From positions 1 through 64,000 of the forward strand of contig NZ_LGEC01000076.1 in assembly GCF_001279585.1 (NCBI RefSeq): DNA of 64,000 nucleotides, in the 5' to 3' direction. Below the pieces are notes generated by a model. That model had not been told where the DNA came from. It worked only from the letters and a program-made list of their open reading frames with translations, and ran no database searches. This stretch comes from Nocardiopsis sp. NRRL B-16309. Its GTDB lineage: Bacteria > Actinomycetota > Actinomycetes > Streptosporangiales > Streptosporangiaceae. Both the position numbers and the translations under genes were made by a program. Positions 23,183-31,580 of the stretch are shown here, one piece after another (position 1 is the stretch's first letter; each line of letters starts with the position of its first letter).

Positions 23183-25903
23183 TCAGAACGTCACCCCGCG
23201 CAGTCGTCGCGGCCCGGCGTCGGGGCGGACCTCGGGCGCCTCGCGCAGCCACATGCGCGCCCCCAACACGTGCGCGCCCGTGGCGTTGACCAGAACCGGG
23301 TCCAGGTCCACGTAGCCGATCTCGGGGAAGGCCTCCACCAGGCGCGAGACCCGGATGAGCAGTTCCTCCAGCGCCTCGACGTTGGGCTGCTCGGCCAGGG
23401 AGGTGGCACCGGCGGGCAGCCCGAACAGCAGCGGCGCGGCCCGTACCGCGTGGATCAGGTCCGCGGCGTCCATGTCCGTCAGCGGAGCCAGGCGGAAGGC
23501 CCGGTCGTCCAGCAGTTCGGCGGTCACGTCGGCCAGGCCGAAGGAGACCACCGAGCCGAACGACTGGTTGTCGCCCGCGCGCACGACCGTGGGCACCCCG
23601 GGCGCGGCCATGCGCTGCACGACCAGCTCCGCCTCGGCTCCGAACCTGTCGTGCAGGGACAGGTAGGCACTGCGCACGTCCTCGGGGGTGCGCAGGTCGG
23701 CCCGCACGAACGTGCCGCCGGCCCGCACACGCAGGTCGGGGGCGTCGGCCTTGACGACCACGGGGTAGCCCAGCTCCCCGGCCGCGACCACGGCCTCGTC
23801 GGCCGAGGAGACCGGCAGGTCGGGGTAGGCGGCGATGCCGTAGCTGGCCAGCAGGTCCCGGGCGTCCTCGCTGGAGACCGCGGTCTCCTCGTCGTAGCGG
23901 CGCTCCCCGCCGAACCACGCGATGTCCTGTCCCGAACCCTGCGACTTGGCCAGCGCGCGGGAGATGCTGGACCGGGCACGCGCCCGGTCGATGTCGGGCA
24001 GCTCGGGGTGCCGGCCCGGCTTGCGGTTGCGCCACTGGGCGTACCGGGTGGCGTGGGCGAGCGCGCGCACGGCGTCCTCGGGCGCGGGGTAGGAGGGCAC
24101 CGATCCGCGCAGCGTCTCACCGTTGGACCCGACCTGGCGCAGCACCTCGGGCAGTCCCTGGCGGGCCAGGTAGGTGGTGACGATGGGCTTGTCGGAGTCC
24201 TTGGCCCGGGCGCGCAGCACGCGGGCGACGTCGTCGCCGATCGGCTGGAGGGCCGGGACGAAGACCACCACCACCGAGTGCACGTCCTCGGCGGCCAGCA
24301 TCGCCTCCAGCGCCCGGTCGAAGTCCTCGGCCGTGGCCTGGGGACCGAGGTTGACCGGCTCGTGCGGCTTGAGGCCCTGGCGGACGGCGGCGTCCTTGAC
24401 CAGCAGCTCCAGGGAGTCGGAGTTGCCGATGACGCCCACCCGCGGGCCGTCGGGCAGCGGCTGGTAGGCGAACACCTGCGCGGCGTCGAACATCTGCGTG
24501 ATGTCGTCCACCCGCACCACGCCCGCCTGCTGGAAGAGGGAGGTGACGGCGTAGTCGGGCAGCGCCAGCCCGCCCGCGGCGTGCCCGGTCGGGGTGGCCT
24601 GCGCCGACCCGCCGCTGCGCACCGCCACGACCGGCTTCTGCTTGGCCAGGCGCCGGGCCAGGCGGGTGAACTTGCGGGGGTTGCCCAGGGACTCCAGGTA
24701 CTGCAGGACCACCTCGGTGGCCGGGTCCTCCTGCCAGTACTGGACGAGGTCGTTGCCGGACACGTCGGCGCGGTTGCCCGCGGAGACGAACGTGGACAGG
24801 CCCATGCCGCGCTCGGCGACGCGCTGGAGGATGGCCCGGCCCAGGGCGCCCGACTGGGAGAAGAAGCCGATGGGGCCGCGCGGGGGCAGGTCGGGCGACA
24901 GGGTCGCGTTCAGCGCCACCGCGGGGTCGCTGTTGGCGATCCCCAGGCAGTTGGGGCCGACCACGCGCATGCCGGCGGCGCGCGCGGTGCGCACCAGATC
25001 GTCCTGGCGGGCGCGGCCCTCGGGCCCGATCTCGCCGAACCCGGAGCTGACCACGACCAGGCCGTGCACGCCCTTCTCCGCGCACTGGTCCACGACCTCG
25101 GCGACCGCTTCGGCGCGCACGGCCACGACGGCCAGGTCGACCTCGTCGGGGATGTCCAGCACCGAGGGGTAGGCGCGCACGCCGACGACCGCCCTGGCCT
25201 CGGGGTGCACCGGGTAGACCGGTCCCTGGAACTCCCCCGTGAGCAGGTTGCGCAGGGCGGTCTGGCCGATGGTGTGCGCCGTGCGGCTCGCACCGATGAC
25301 CGCGACCGACCGCGGGAAGAGCAGGCGCGCGATGGAGCGCGACTCCGCGCGCTGTTCGCGGGCGCGCATGACCTCGGTGGAGTCGTCGGTGGGCTGGATG
25401 TCCAGCGTGAGCCGGATGACGCCCTCGTCGAAGGTCTGCTGCGCGGTGTACCCGGCCTCGCGGAAGACGTTGATCATCCGCCGGTTCTCGGGCAGCACGT
25501 CGGCGATGAACCGCCGAATGCCGCGTTCGCGCGCGGCCGCGCCGATGTGCTCCAGGAGCACCGAGGCGAGCCCGCGGCCCTGGTGCCCGTCCTCGACGAC
25601 GAAGGCGACCTCGGCCTCCTCCGGCGCGACCTTGTCGTAGCGGACCACGGCCACGAGCGAGTCGGAGATGGTGGCCACCAGCGCGACGCGGTCCTCGTAG
25701 TCGACCGAGGTGAACCGGGTGACGTCGCGGTCGGAGAGTTTGGGGTAGGGCGCGAAGAACCTGTAGTAGATCGTCTCCGGTGAGAGCCGTGAGTGGAACT
25801 CGCGGAGCAGGTCGGCGTCGTCGGGAGTGATGGGGCGCAGGTGCGCGGTGCCTCCGTCGGTCAGGACGACGTCGGCTTCCCAGTGGTTCGGGTAGGACTG
25901 CAC
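23183..25903 (-). CDS. GNAT acetyltransferase fused to ADP-forming acyl-CoA synthetase
   Basis: The product has about 906 residues. Residues 1 to about 170 are a GNAT domain (HLRPITPDDADLLREFHSRL, VAFVVEDGHQGRGLASVLLE). It is followed by an NDP-forming acetate-CoA ligase: CoA-binding LLFPRSVAVIGASRTAHTIG, VVSSGFGEIGPEGRARQ, GPNCLGIANS, FFSQSGALGRAILQRVAERG, and an ATP-grasp part (GYPVVVKADAPDLRVRAGG). A histidine remains in PTGHAAGGLAL, where ADP-forming synthetases have the phosphohistidine. The order GNAT-ligase is the actinobacterial form of the Pat/PatZ protein acetyltransferases that inactivate acetyl-CoA synthetase. GTG 25903 is preferred because upstream codons to ATG 26011 lose G/C third-position bias. 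TAGTCT lies seven bases before the GTG, which suggests a leaderless transcript. Confidence 0.9.
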   Translation of the reverse strand: MQSYPNHWEADVVLTDGGTAHLRPITPDDADLLREFHSRLSPETIYYRFFAPYPKLSDRDVTRFTSVDYEDRVALVATISDSLVAVVRYDKVAPEEAEVAFVVEDGHQGRGLASVLLEHIGAAARERGIRRFIADVLPENRRMINVFREAGYTAQQTFDEGVIRLTLDIQPTDDSTEVMRAREQRAESRSIARLLFPRSVAVIGASRTAHTIGQTALRNLLTGEFQGPVYPVHPEARAVVGVRAYPSVLDIPDEVDLAVVAVRAEAVAEVVDQCAEKGVHGLVVVSSGFGEIGPEGRARQDDLVRTARAAGMRVVGPNCLGIANSDPAVALNATLSPDLPPRGPIGFFSQSGALGRAILQRVAERGMGLSTFVSAGNRADVSGNDLVQYWQEDPATEVVLQYLESLGNPRKFTRLARRLAKQKPVVAVRSGGSAQATPTGHAAGGLALPDYAVTSLFQQAGVVRVDDITQMFDAAQVFAYQPLPDGPRVGVIGNSDSLELLVKDAAVRQGLKPHEPVNLGPQATAEDFDRALEAMLAAEDVHSVVVVFVPALQPIGDDVARVLRARAKDSDKPIVTTYLARQGLPEVLRQVGSNGETLRGSVPSYPAPEDAVRALAHATRYAQWRNRKPGRHPELPDIDRARARSSISRALAKSQGSGQDIAWFGGERRYDEETAVSSEDARDLLASYGIAAYPDLPVSSADEAVVAAGELGYPVVVKADAPDLRVRAGGTFVRADLRTPEDVRSAYLSLHDRFGAEAELVVQRMAAPGVPTVVRAGDNQSFGSVVSFGLADVTAELLDDRAFRLAPLTDMDAADLIHAVRAAPLLFGLPAGATSLAEQPNVEALEELLIRVSRLVEAFPEIGYVDLDPVLVNATGAHVLGARMWLREAPEVRPDAGPRRLRGVTF

Positions 25904-26102
25904 GACTGCGAGACTAGACGACGATGGGCCCTCGAAGGGGAACCCCGGCTCCGCGGGGCGGGTACGCGCGAACCGATCGCGTCCCGCCGGAACGGCGTCC
26001 CACGTGTCCATGGCGCTGTCAGTTCGTTACACGCCGCTGACGCTTCACCTGTTAACGTCGTGCTGGCATGCAAGATCTCAACCCTCGGCGGTGGTTGGCG
26101 AA

Positions 26103-27047
26103 ATGACTCGAGTGGTCGTCATCGGTGATCTGATGACCGATGCCGTCGCACGCGCGTTCCACCCTCTGGCCCGCGGCAGCGACACCCCCGCGTCGGTGAC
26201 GATGTACGGCGGCGGGTCCGGCGCGAACATCGCGTCCTGGTTGGCGGTGGAGGGCATCGAGACCACGTTCGTGGGCCGCCGCGGCTCCGACATCACCGGG
26301 CGCACGCGCGAGATGGAACTCATGGGCTACGGCCTGGACTCGCGCATGGTGATGGATCCGGAGCGCCCCACGGGGACGTGCGTGGTGATGATCACCCACC
26401 GGGGCGACCGCACCATGCTGAGCGACCCCGGCGCGAACTCGCGCCTGCAGCCCGAGGACCTGCCGCGCGACGTGTTCGGTCCCGACGGGCACCTGCACGT
26501 GTCCGGCTACACGCTGATCAACGCCGACTCCCGGCGCGCCGCGCGGGTGGCGCTGCGGATGGCCCGCGAGAGCGGCATGTCCATCTCGGTGGACGGCGGC
26601 TCGCACGCCCCGCTGGAGCGCGCGGGCGCGGAGAACTTCCTGGACTGGACGCAGGGCGCCCGCCTGCTGTTCGCCAACGTCGACCAGGCCCGCGTGCTGA
26701 CCGGCCGGGACGAGCCCGAGGCCGCCGCCAAGGTGCTCACCGCCTGGTTCCCCAACGTCGTGATCAAGCTCGGCGACCAGGGCGGGCTGTGGGCGTCCAA
26801 GACGCGTGAGGACTGCGTGACCGCTCCCGCCGAGCCGGTGGAGCCGCGTCCGGGGTCCGTGGGCGCCGGCGACGCGTTCATCGCGGGCTTCCTGCCCGCG
26901 TGGCTGGCCGGGCGCCATCCCAAAGAGGCGCTGGGCCGCGGACACCACCTCGCCGCCCGCGCCCTGCACCAGCCCGGCGCCCGCCCGGACCTGGGCGAGG
27001 GCCAGCCGGTGCGTCGCGGAGCCCCCAGAGGCCAGCGCATCCGCTAA
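26103..27047 (+). CDS. PfkB-family carbohydrate kinase
   Basis: The 314-residue ribokinase-fold protein has GGGSGANIASWLAVEGIETT near the N-terminus and the catalytic signature VGAGDAFIAGFLPAWLAG near the C-terminus, with Asp as base. In between are TCVVMITHRGDRTMLSDPGA and VVIKLGDQGGLWASK. It phosphorylates a sugar or nucleoside; the substrate cannot be read from sequence. ATG 26103 starts the homologous region MTRVVVIGDLMTD. No clear RBS precedes it. It is divergent from the GNAT-ligase gene and ends before a strong hairpin at 27090-27130. Confidence 0.9.
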   Translation: MTRVVVIGDLMTDAVARAFHPLARGSDTPASVTMYGGGSGANIASWLAVEGIETTFVGRRGSDITGRTREMELMGYGLDSRMVMDPERPTGTCVVMITHRGDRTMLSDPGANSRLQPEDLPRDVFGPDGHLHVSGYTLINADSRRAARVALRMARESGMSISVDGGSHAPLERAGAENFLDWTQGARLLFANVDQARVLTGRDEPEAAAKVLTAWFPNVVIKLGDQGGLWASKTREDCVTAPAEPVEPRPGSVGAGDAFIAGFLPAWLAGRHPKEALGRGHHLAARALHQPGARPDLGEGQPVRRGAPRGQRIR

Positions 27048-27353
27048 CCGCACCTTCGGCCGTCCCCTCGGCTGGGCGGCACGCACTCGACACGAGACCG
27101 GACTCCACGTGGTGGGGTCCGGTTTCGTGTGTCGCCCCTGGAGCGCGCACGACACTCACCAGATCGGTCGGCCTTCATCCCCCAATGGGTGCGGCCCGAC
27201 CAACCCTCATCCCTCCAGAGTCACCGCGAACGCTGCCCCCGCCACCCCAACTCGAACCTGTGAATATCCGGCGGCGTCCCGCGACGGTGCGAACCCGCCG
27301 ATCCGGGGTAACCCCACCATCAGGAACACCCCCGACCCCAGATCGAGAGCCCA
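27048..27353. other. intergenic, boundary of the accessory stretch
   Basis: Apart from the hairpin at 27090-27130 I see no gene. Codon-like G/C bias is absent in all frames, and the sequence after about 27150 is visibly less GC-rich. It marks the change from core to accessory genes. No tRNA or repeat of an integration site was found. Confidence 0.4.
27090..27130. terminator. long hairpin after the PfkB gene
   Basis: ACACGAGACCGGACTCC can pair with GGGTCCGGTTTCGTGT (one G-T pair) around a short loop, 42 bases past the kinase stop. Confidence 0.75.
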
Positions 27354-27677
27354 ATGAGCAGCGACTACGTGCAAGTATCGACCGCCACCGAGACCCACGA
27401 CCAAGCCGTCGAACTCGCGAAAGGTGTGGTGGAGGCGAAGCTGGCGGCGGGTGCACAGGTCATCGGCCCCGTGGGATCAGTGTTCTGGCACCTGGGCGAG
27501 TTCGGTGTCGGCGAGGAATTCAAGCTGGTGTTCTACGCCCGCGCCGACCGGTACCCGGACATCGAAACCCACTTGATCGGCCACCACCCGTGGAAGAACC
27601 CTGAGGTGGTGGCAACACCGATCGTGCAGGGGTCACAGGACTACCTGCGGTGGGTCGGGTCCACCACCGCGCCCTGA
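27354..27677 (+). CDS. cutA: CutA1 divalent-ion tolerance protein
   Basis: The 107-residue protein has the CutA1 pattern: VQVSTATETHDQAVELAKGV, VEAKLAAGAQVIGPVGSVFW, EEFKLVFYARADRYPDIETH and HHPWKNPEVVATPIVQGSQD, followed by YLRWV. CutA1 forms a very stable trimer of ferredoxin-like folds and was linked to copper tolerance in E. coli, but its general role is debated. ATG 27354 is the homologous start. The last part overlaps, antisense, the run-on of the broken HD-domain gene. Confidence 0.92.
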   Translation: MSSDYVQVSTATETHDQAVELAKGVVEAKLAAGAQVIGPVGSVFWHLGEFGVGEEFKLVFYARADRYPDIETHLIGHHPWKNPEVVATPIVQGSQDYLRWVGSTTAP

Positions 27678-27735
27678 CTTGCACGGGCAAGCTCCAGGAC
27701 GTCCGCGACCTCACACCCGACGCCGGACTACCTCT

Positions 27736-28253
27736 CCCCATCGCGCCCCGCAGCCAGTCCATTGGTTCCCCGGCCAGCACCGCATCCGCCAATGCCTGAC
27801 CACTCTTCGTTTTAAGCCGTGCCCGCGGGTTGTCGATCCACCGCTGTGTCGACCCGTGCCCCTGTGCCTTGTACTCGACGCCCTGGAGAAGGCACTCCAG
27901 CTTGTCTGCATCCTTCGCGCATATCGCTTCAGGGGTCCGCGTGCTTCGTACTCCGCGACCGCGCCACGCACCATCTCCGCCAGCGCGGCAGGCATCCCCT
28001 CGGTTTGGTCCTCGGCGATAGCACACGGGTCCGCTGAACCGTCGATGTACTTCTTTCCGAGGTGGTTGACATCGCCGCTGCGGGTCTCCCCGGTGTCGTG
28101 CCATGTCGCGATCAGCGCGGTCCGAGCCGGATCGGCGCCCTCCATCGACGCGCTGACGGACGCGATCAGCGAGGTGCGCCAGGAGTGTTCGGCAACCTGC
28201 ACCGCCAAACCCGATCCCGTGCGGCCCGGACGACTACTGCTCCCCAGGTACTC
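27736..28253 (-). pseudogene. HD-domain phosphohydrolase, frameshifted and truncated
   Basis: Two minus-strand frames join to one HD protein of the YfbR/HDDC2 type (5'-deoxynucleotidase-like). Frame one carries AVQVAEHSWRTSLIASVSAS, the HD motif IATWHDTGETRSGDVNHLGK and MVRGAVAEYEAR. Frame two continues TPEAICAKDADKLECLLQGV and ends its homology at GEPMDWLRGAM near 27740. The frame change falls in the run CACGCGGACCCC. The first about 20 residues of the family are missing: a TAG lies at 28254-28256 with no good start after it. The second frame then reads on antisense into cutA. Both ends and the middle are damaged, so this is decay rather than one read error. Confidence 0.75.
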
Positions 28254-28278
28254 CTAGGTCCGGGTGTAGGCCCCGAAC

Positions 28279-29073
28279 GTGACAGGACAAACGCAGATGA
28301 CGGCCTTAGAGGAACTCATCACCCCACACACCGGACCAGTTCGCGCCATGAAGCCGGTGACGGACGGGTTCGGGGTGGCGACCACCGCTGTGGTCGAAGC
28401 CGAGCTGGGTCAGTTCTTCATCAAGGCCACTCCGAACGAGGCAGGCGGCAACCTGGACGCCGCGCACCGAGAGGCCGCCATCGGGCCGCACCTGGGGGAT
28501 GCCGCCCCCCGGTTTCGGTTCCAGGTCGAAGACAAGGCGTGGTTCGTGATCGGGACGGACGCTCTGGACGCCCGCGCCACGGACTTCACCCCCGGCTCCG
28601 GGGACCTTCCCTCTGTTGTGGAGGCGGTCAACCGCATCACTGATCTCGGGCTACCCAAGGTCGCCGAAGAGTGGGAGGACACCAGGTGGGATCGGTTCGC
28701 CACTGACGAGGAGAAGCCACACCTGCGGGGCGACGCGTTCACTCACGCCGACCTCCATGGCCACAACGTCCTTGTCGACCTCACCGGCCGGAGCTGGGTG
28801 GTGGATTGGGAGTGGCCCACCCGCGCCTCTGCGGCGGTCATGCCGAGCAGCCTGGCTATTCAGCTGGTGTCGGCCGGGCACACCCCGGAGTCAGCCGAGT
28901 CATGGGTGTCCCAGACAAACCTGTGGGAGGTCGCCACAGAGGAGGAGCTGAGGGTGTTCGCTGTGGTGGATGTCCGGATGCACCAGTGGTTCGCCAAGCT
29001 CCGGCCTGAGGAGAAGTGGTTGGGGGCCATGTTGGACGCCGCGAGAGCGTGGCACGGGCACCTCAAGGAGTGA
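28279..29073 (+). CDS. aminoglycoside phosphotransferase-like (APH) family kinase
   Basis: The 264-residue protein has an APH/choline-kinase fold. GQFFIKATPNE contains the ATP-site Lys. The catalytic loop AFTHADLHGHNVLVD (HxDxxxxN) and WVVDWEWPTRA (metal-binding Asp) are intact. Families like this phosphorylate antibiotics, sugars or small metabolites. Nothing here specifies which, and resistance should not be assumed. The start is GTG 28279; ATG 28297, with AGGA nine bases upstream, is equally possible. Codon bias is weaker than in the core genes, in line with an accessory origin. Confidence 0.78.
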   Translation: MTGQTQMTALEELITPHTGPVRAMKPVTDGFGVATTAVVEAELGQFFIKATPNEAGGNLDAAHREAAIGPHLGDAAPRFRFQVEDKAWFVIGTDALDARATDFTPGSGDLPSVVEAVNRITDLGLPKVAEEWEDTRWDRFATDEEKPHLRGDAFTHADLHGHNVLVDLTGRSWVVDWEWPTRASAAVMPSSLAIQLVSAGHTPESAESWVSQTNLWEVATEEELRVFAVVDVRMHQWFAKLRPEEKWLGAMLDAARAWHGHLKE

Positions 29074-29194
29074 GTGGTGCCCTGTGCTGGGTCTGGACGG
29101 CGGGCTCGTTGGGGTACGTCTCGGCCCACCGACACGGTCTTTGGTCCCCTGAGTGGTGTCGCCCTTCCGGGGTAGCCTGGGCCCGCACGACACA

Positions 29195-29233
29195 GAGTCG
29201 ACCCCTGCCACGTCGCCTGGCAGGGGCCGACTC
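29195..29233. terminator. bidirectional hairpin between the APH-like gene and DUF397
   Basis: GAGTCG-A-CCCCTGCCA pairs with TGGCAGGGG-C-CGACTC around a seven-base loop. It lies between convergent genes, 14 bases from the DUF397 stop. Confidence 0.7.
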
Positions 29234-29246
29234 GTTCGTGCTGCGG

Positions 29247-29423
29247 TTACTCCGTGGAGAGCATGCCCAGGAGGGCAGTCCACTCGCCGCCGGGGAACGT
29301 CAGGTACCCCAGCTCCCGGTTCTGGGTGTCACGAACCGCAGTGGCCGCGCCCTCGGCCACCTCGACACAGTCGCCGCCGTTGCCACCGCTGTAGCTGGAC
29401 TTGTGCCAGCTCAATTCAGTCAT
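29247..29423 (-). CDS. DUF397 domain protein
   Basis: The 58-residue protein reads MTELSWHKSSYSGGNGGDCV, then EVAEGAATAVRDTQ and LGYLTFPGGEWTALLGML. This is the canonical DUF397 domain (W-x-KSSYS-x-C-V). In actinomycetes it is nearly always encoded directly after an XRE regulator with a DUF5753 ligand domain. The pair behaves as a regulator and small effector, and some pairs act like toxin-antitoxin systems. Here the gene is intact, but its XRE partner, whose stop overlaps this ATG, is deleted internally. Confidence 0.9.
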   Translation of the reverse strand: MTELSWHKSSYSGGNGGDCVEVAEGAATAVRDTQNRELGYLTFPGGEWTALLGMLSTE

Positions 29424-29619
29424 TTCGCCAGGTCCTTCCCGATTTCACGGATGCGGTCGATGGACCCGCTACGCGAACGGCCCTTTCGATGTGGCCGACC
29501 ATGCCACCACTGACTCGGATGAGTTTCCCCAGCTCGGGTTGAGATAACCCCAGTTCAGAGCGGTTTCGTCGCACCTCGTAACCGAAGGGAACCCATTGCT
29601 TATACACCTTCTGTGCCAT
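29420..29619 (-). pseudogene. XRE/DUF5753 regulator with a large internal deletion
   Basis: From ATG 29617-29619 the minus strand encodes the HTH start of the family: MAQKVYKQWVPFGYEVRRNR, ELGLSQPELGKLIRVSGGMV, GHIERAVR. The frame then breaks. In another frame the last residues DRIREIGKDLAK are the typical C-terminal tail, and their TGA overlaps the DUF397 ATG (ATGA). Intact members have about 270-290 residues; about 200 residues, including all of DUF5753, are missing between the two pieces. The gene cannot make a normal regulator, although a 65-residue HTH peptide could still be produced. Confidence 0.8.
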
Positions 29620-29844
29620 ACGACAAGTCAACTACAAGATCACAACAGGCGCTACCCGATTCTCCTTAAACCGACAGTTCATTTGTAGCTATAGGGATTC
29701 AGTTGCTGGTTCTGGATAGTAGTGATCCCTGGGCCTGCCCTGCCACTCAGGTCGCGGGACCCGAACACAAAAGACGCCCCGGTGCCGGTTGACGGCGGCT
29801 CCGAGGCGTAAGGCCACACCCCGACGCATCCGAGGTGAGACGTC

Positions 29845-30306
29845 ATGAAGTGTAACGCTCCGCCCGCCGATCTACCTCGGCGAATGTGCGGAACCCCCAC
29901 CAAAAGCGGCCTGGTGCTCGGCTCCGACCTCCGGCAGGTAGGCGCCGCCCGCCGGTGGGCAGCCGGCGCCACCCGCAGCGTCCCGTCGCTGTCGCGTCCG
30001 GTCGCCCTGGTCACCTCCGAGCTGGTGACGAACGCGCTGGTTCACTCCGCGTCTGGGCTTCCTGGCGGCACCGTGCGTGTCGAGCTGGAGCACAAGCCGC
30101 TGCACCTGGTCCTGTCCGTCACCGACAACGGGCCCCGACCCGACCAGCCGCTCACCTTCCCGACGATTCCCCGCCTCGACCCCACCCGCCCCGGTGGCAA
30201 CGGGCTCCGCTTGGTCGAGGACGCCGCCCTGTACTGGGAGTGGGACGGGTGCGCCGGAGGTCCCACCACGGTGTTGGCGTTCTTCGAGCGGGCGACACTC
30301 CTCTGA
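29845..30306 (+). CDS. GHKL ATP-binding protein (RsbW/SpoIIAB-like)
   Basis: The 153-residue protein has the serine-kinase/anti-sigma-type ATPase domain: N box RPVALVTSELVTNALVHSAS, G1 box VTDNGPRPDQ and G2 box PGGNGLRLVEDAALYWEW. Such stand-alone domains are numerous in actinomycetes and act as anti-sigma or partner-binding kinases. ATG 29845 has GAGGTGAGA upstream. The neighbouring XRE/DUF397 remnants and a second ATPase of the same kind at 31083-31580 suggest one regulatory gene group of the BldB/AbaA-like type, an inference from context. Confidence 0.82.
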   Translation: MKCNAPPADLPRRMCGTPTKSGLVLGSDLRQVGAARRWAAGATRSVPSLSRPVALVTSELVTNALVHSASGLPGGTVRVELEHKPLHLVLSVTDNGPRPDQPLTFPTIPRLDPTRPGGNGLRLVEDAALYWEWDGCAGGPTTVLAFFERATLL

Positions 30307-30528
30307 TCTGGTGCGGCGGGCACGCACCCTCCACCGTGCCCTGGGGGTTCGCCTGCCGCACCTGCCCGGCCCGCCGCCTCACCGGCGGGGTCCGGGCCAC
30401 CACACCACAACTCCCGGAGGGAGAGCGGGGGGCGGCCCCGCCCCGGAGAACGGCCCGGTGGGCCCGCGCACACCTGGGGCCGGGCGAACTCTCCCCGGCT
30501 CGGCCCCACCACGACCACGGAGGAACAC

Positions 30529-31014
30529 ATGGCCACCGCAACGGCGCGCACGATCCTGCGCATCATGAAGGCCGCAGAACAGATCGGACTGGACCCGGTC
30601 GCGGAAACCACCAGCGACGGGTCGCCGTGGGCGGTGGACCTGCGAGTCGTGGACGGGGACACGGTGGCCGCTGCGATCCGTGTGTACCCGTACCTGGACA
30701 CGTGGCGGTACGAGGTCCCCGCACGGGTCGGCACCGCCCAGCGTCAAGGGCTGAGCAGCCGCCACCTGGTGTCTCTCCCCTACCGGATCAACCGCACGGC
30801 CCTGCGCCAACTCGACCACTACTTCGCGAGCGTCACCGACCTGCGGCCTTCGGCCCCGAAGCCGCCGCGTGTGCGCGAGGACGTGCTGCCGTGGATGCGG
30901 GTCGGCTACTGGGAGGAGCGGCTGGCCCGCCGACGTGAGGCTTCCGCGCACTTGGAGGGTACGCAGGCCCCGGCTGTGCAGTTCGCGGCGACGCCGCGGC
31001 CGCGAACCGGTTGA
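30529..31014 (+). CDS. uncharacterised 161-residue protein
   Basis: I do not recognise a family. The product opens TILRIMKAAEQIGLDPVAET, has an alternating segment AVDLRVVDGDTVAAAIRVYP-YLDTWRYEVPARV that looks like a small beta sheet, and then an Arg-rich helical end (WMRVGYWEERLARRREASAH). There is no signal peptide, membrane segment or cysteine. ATG 30529 has GGAGGA five bases before it, a good RBS. Its position between two GHKL ATPase genes suggests a role with them. The 222 bases before it are GC-rich and hold no gene. Confidence 0.7.
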   Translation: MATATARTILRIMKAAEQIGLDPVAETTSDGSPWAVDLRVVDGDTVAAAIRVYPYLDTWRYEVPARVGTAQRQGLSSRHLVSLPYRINRTALRQLDHYFASVTDLRPSAPKPPRVREDVLPWMRVGYWEERLARRREASAHLEGTQAPAVQFAATPRPRTG

Positions 31015-31082
31015 CTCCGGAGTACGGCGAGTAGGGCCCCGCGCGCCCGCCCCAGAACCGAAAAGGGCGGGCGCGCGGGCGT

Positions 31083-31580
31083 TCAGCGGGTGAAAACGTA
31101 GGAGCGCAGGTTCTTCGGGACCTGTCCGGGACCCAGGGCAAAGGTGGCCCAGACATGGGTGCCCAGATCGGCCCACGGGGCCAGGCGGAAGTGCCCCCAG
31201 GCGGTGGACAGGCTCTCGACCAGGAGCAGACCGCGCCGACACTCCGACCATTCCCACTCATCCGGAGTGCGTTCGGTGGGGATACGGGGAATGCCGCCAC
31301 GCCCCCCGCAGTCGCTCAGCGAAACGCGCAACGTGCGGTCGTCGGGCATGGACAGCGCGCGGATGACTTCACCGCCGTCCTGGCCTGAGTCGGTGTACTT
31401 GACGGCATTGGCCCACAGCTCGCTGGTGACGAGTTGGAGGGTGTCGACCAGGTCGGGGTCGAATCCGGCCAGGTCGGTGGCGAGGTCCGCGCGGACCTGG
31501 TGCAGGTTGGCGAGATCGCCAGGGTAGGAACGGTGTTCCCAGAAGACGGACGGGCGCGGTTCGGCGGTGAGTACGGTCAT
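31083..31580 (-). CDS. GHKL ATP-binding protein, second copy type
   Basis: The 165-residue protein has N box LQLVTSELWANAVKYTDSGQ, G1 box VSLSDCGGRGGIP and G2-like ECRRGLLLVESLSTAWGHF. This is again a stand-alone anti-sigma-type ATPase domain but is clearly diverged from the one at 29845. ATG 31580 overlaps the stop of the upstream gene by one base, so it is translationally coupled to an uncharacterised protein. It runs convergent to the unknown gene at 30529. The target of the ATPase is unknown. Confidence 0.82.
   Translation of the reverse strand: MTVLTAEPRPSVFWEHRSYPGDLANLHQVRADLATDLAGFDPDLVDTLQLVTSELWANAVKYTDSGQDGGEVIRALSMPDDRTLRVSLSDCGGRGGIPRIPTERTPDEWEWSECRRGLLLVESLSTAWGHFRLAPWADLGTHVWATFALGPGQVPKNLRSYVFTR

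Noticed and set aside
28279..29073. Antibiotic resistance gene
   Set aside because: The APH-like fold is shared by many kinases of small metabolites. Nothing in the sequence points to an aminoglycoside as substrate.
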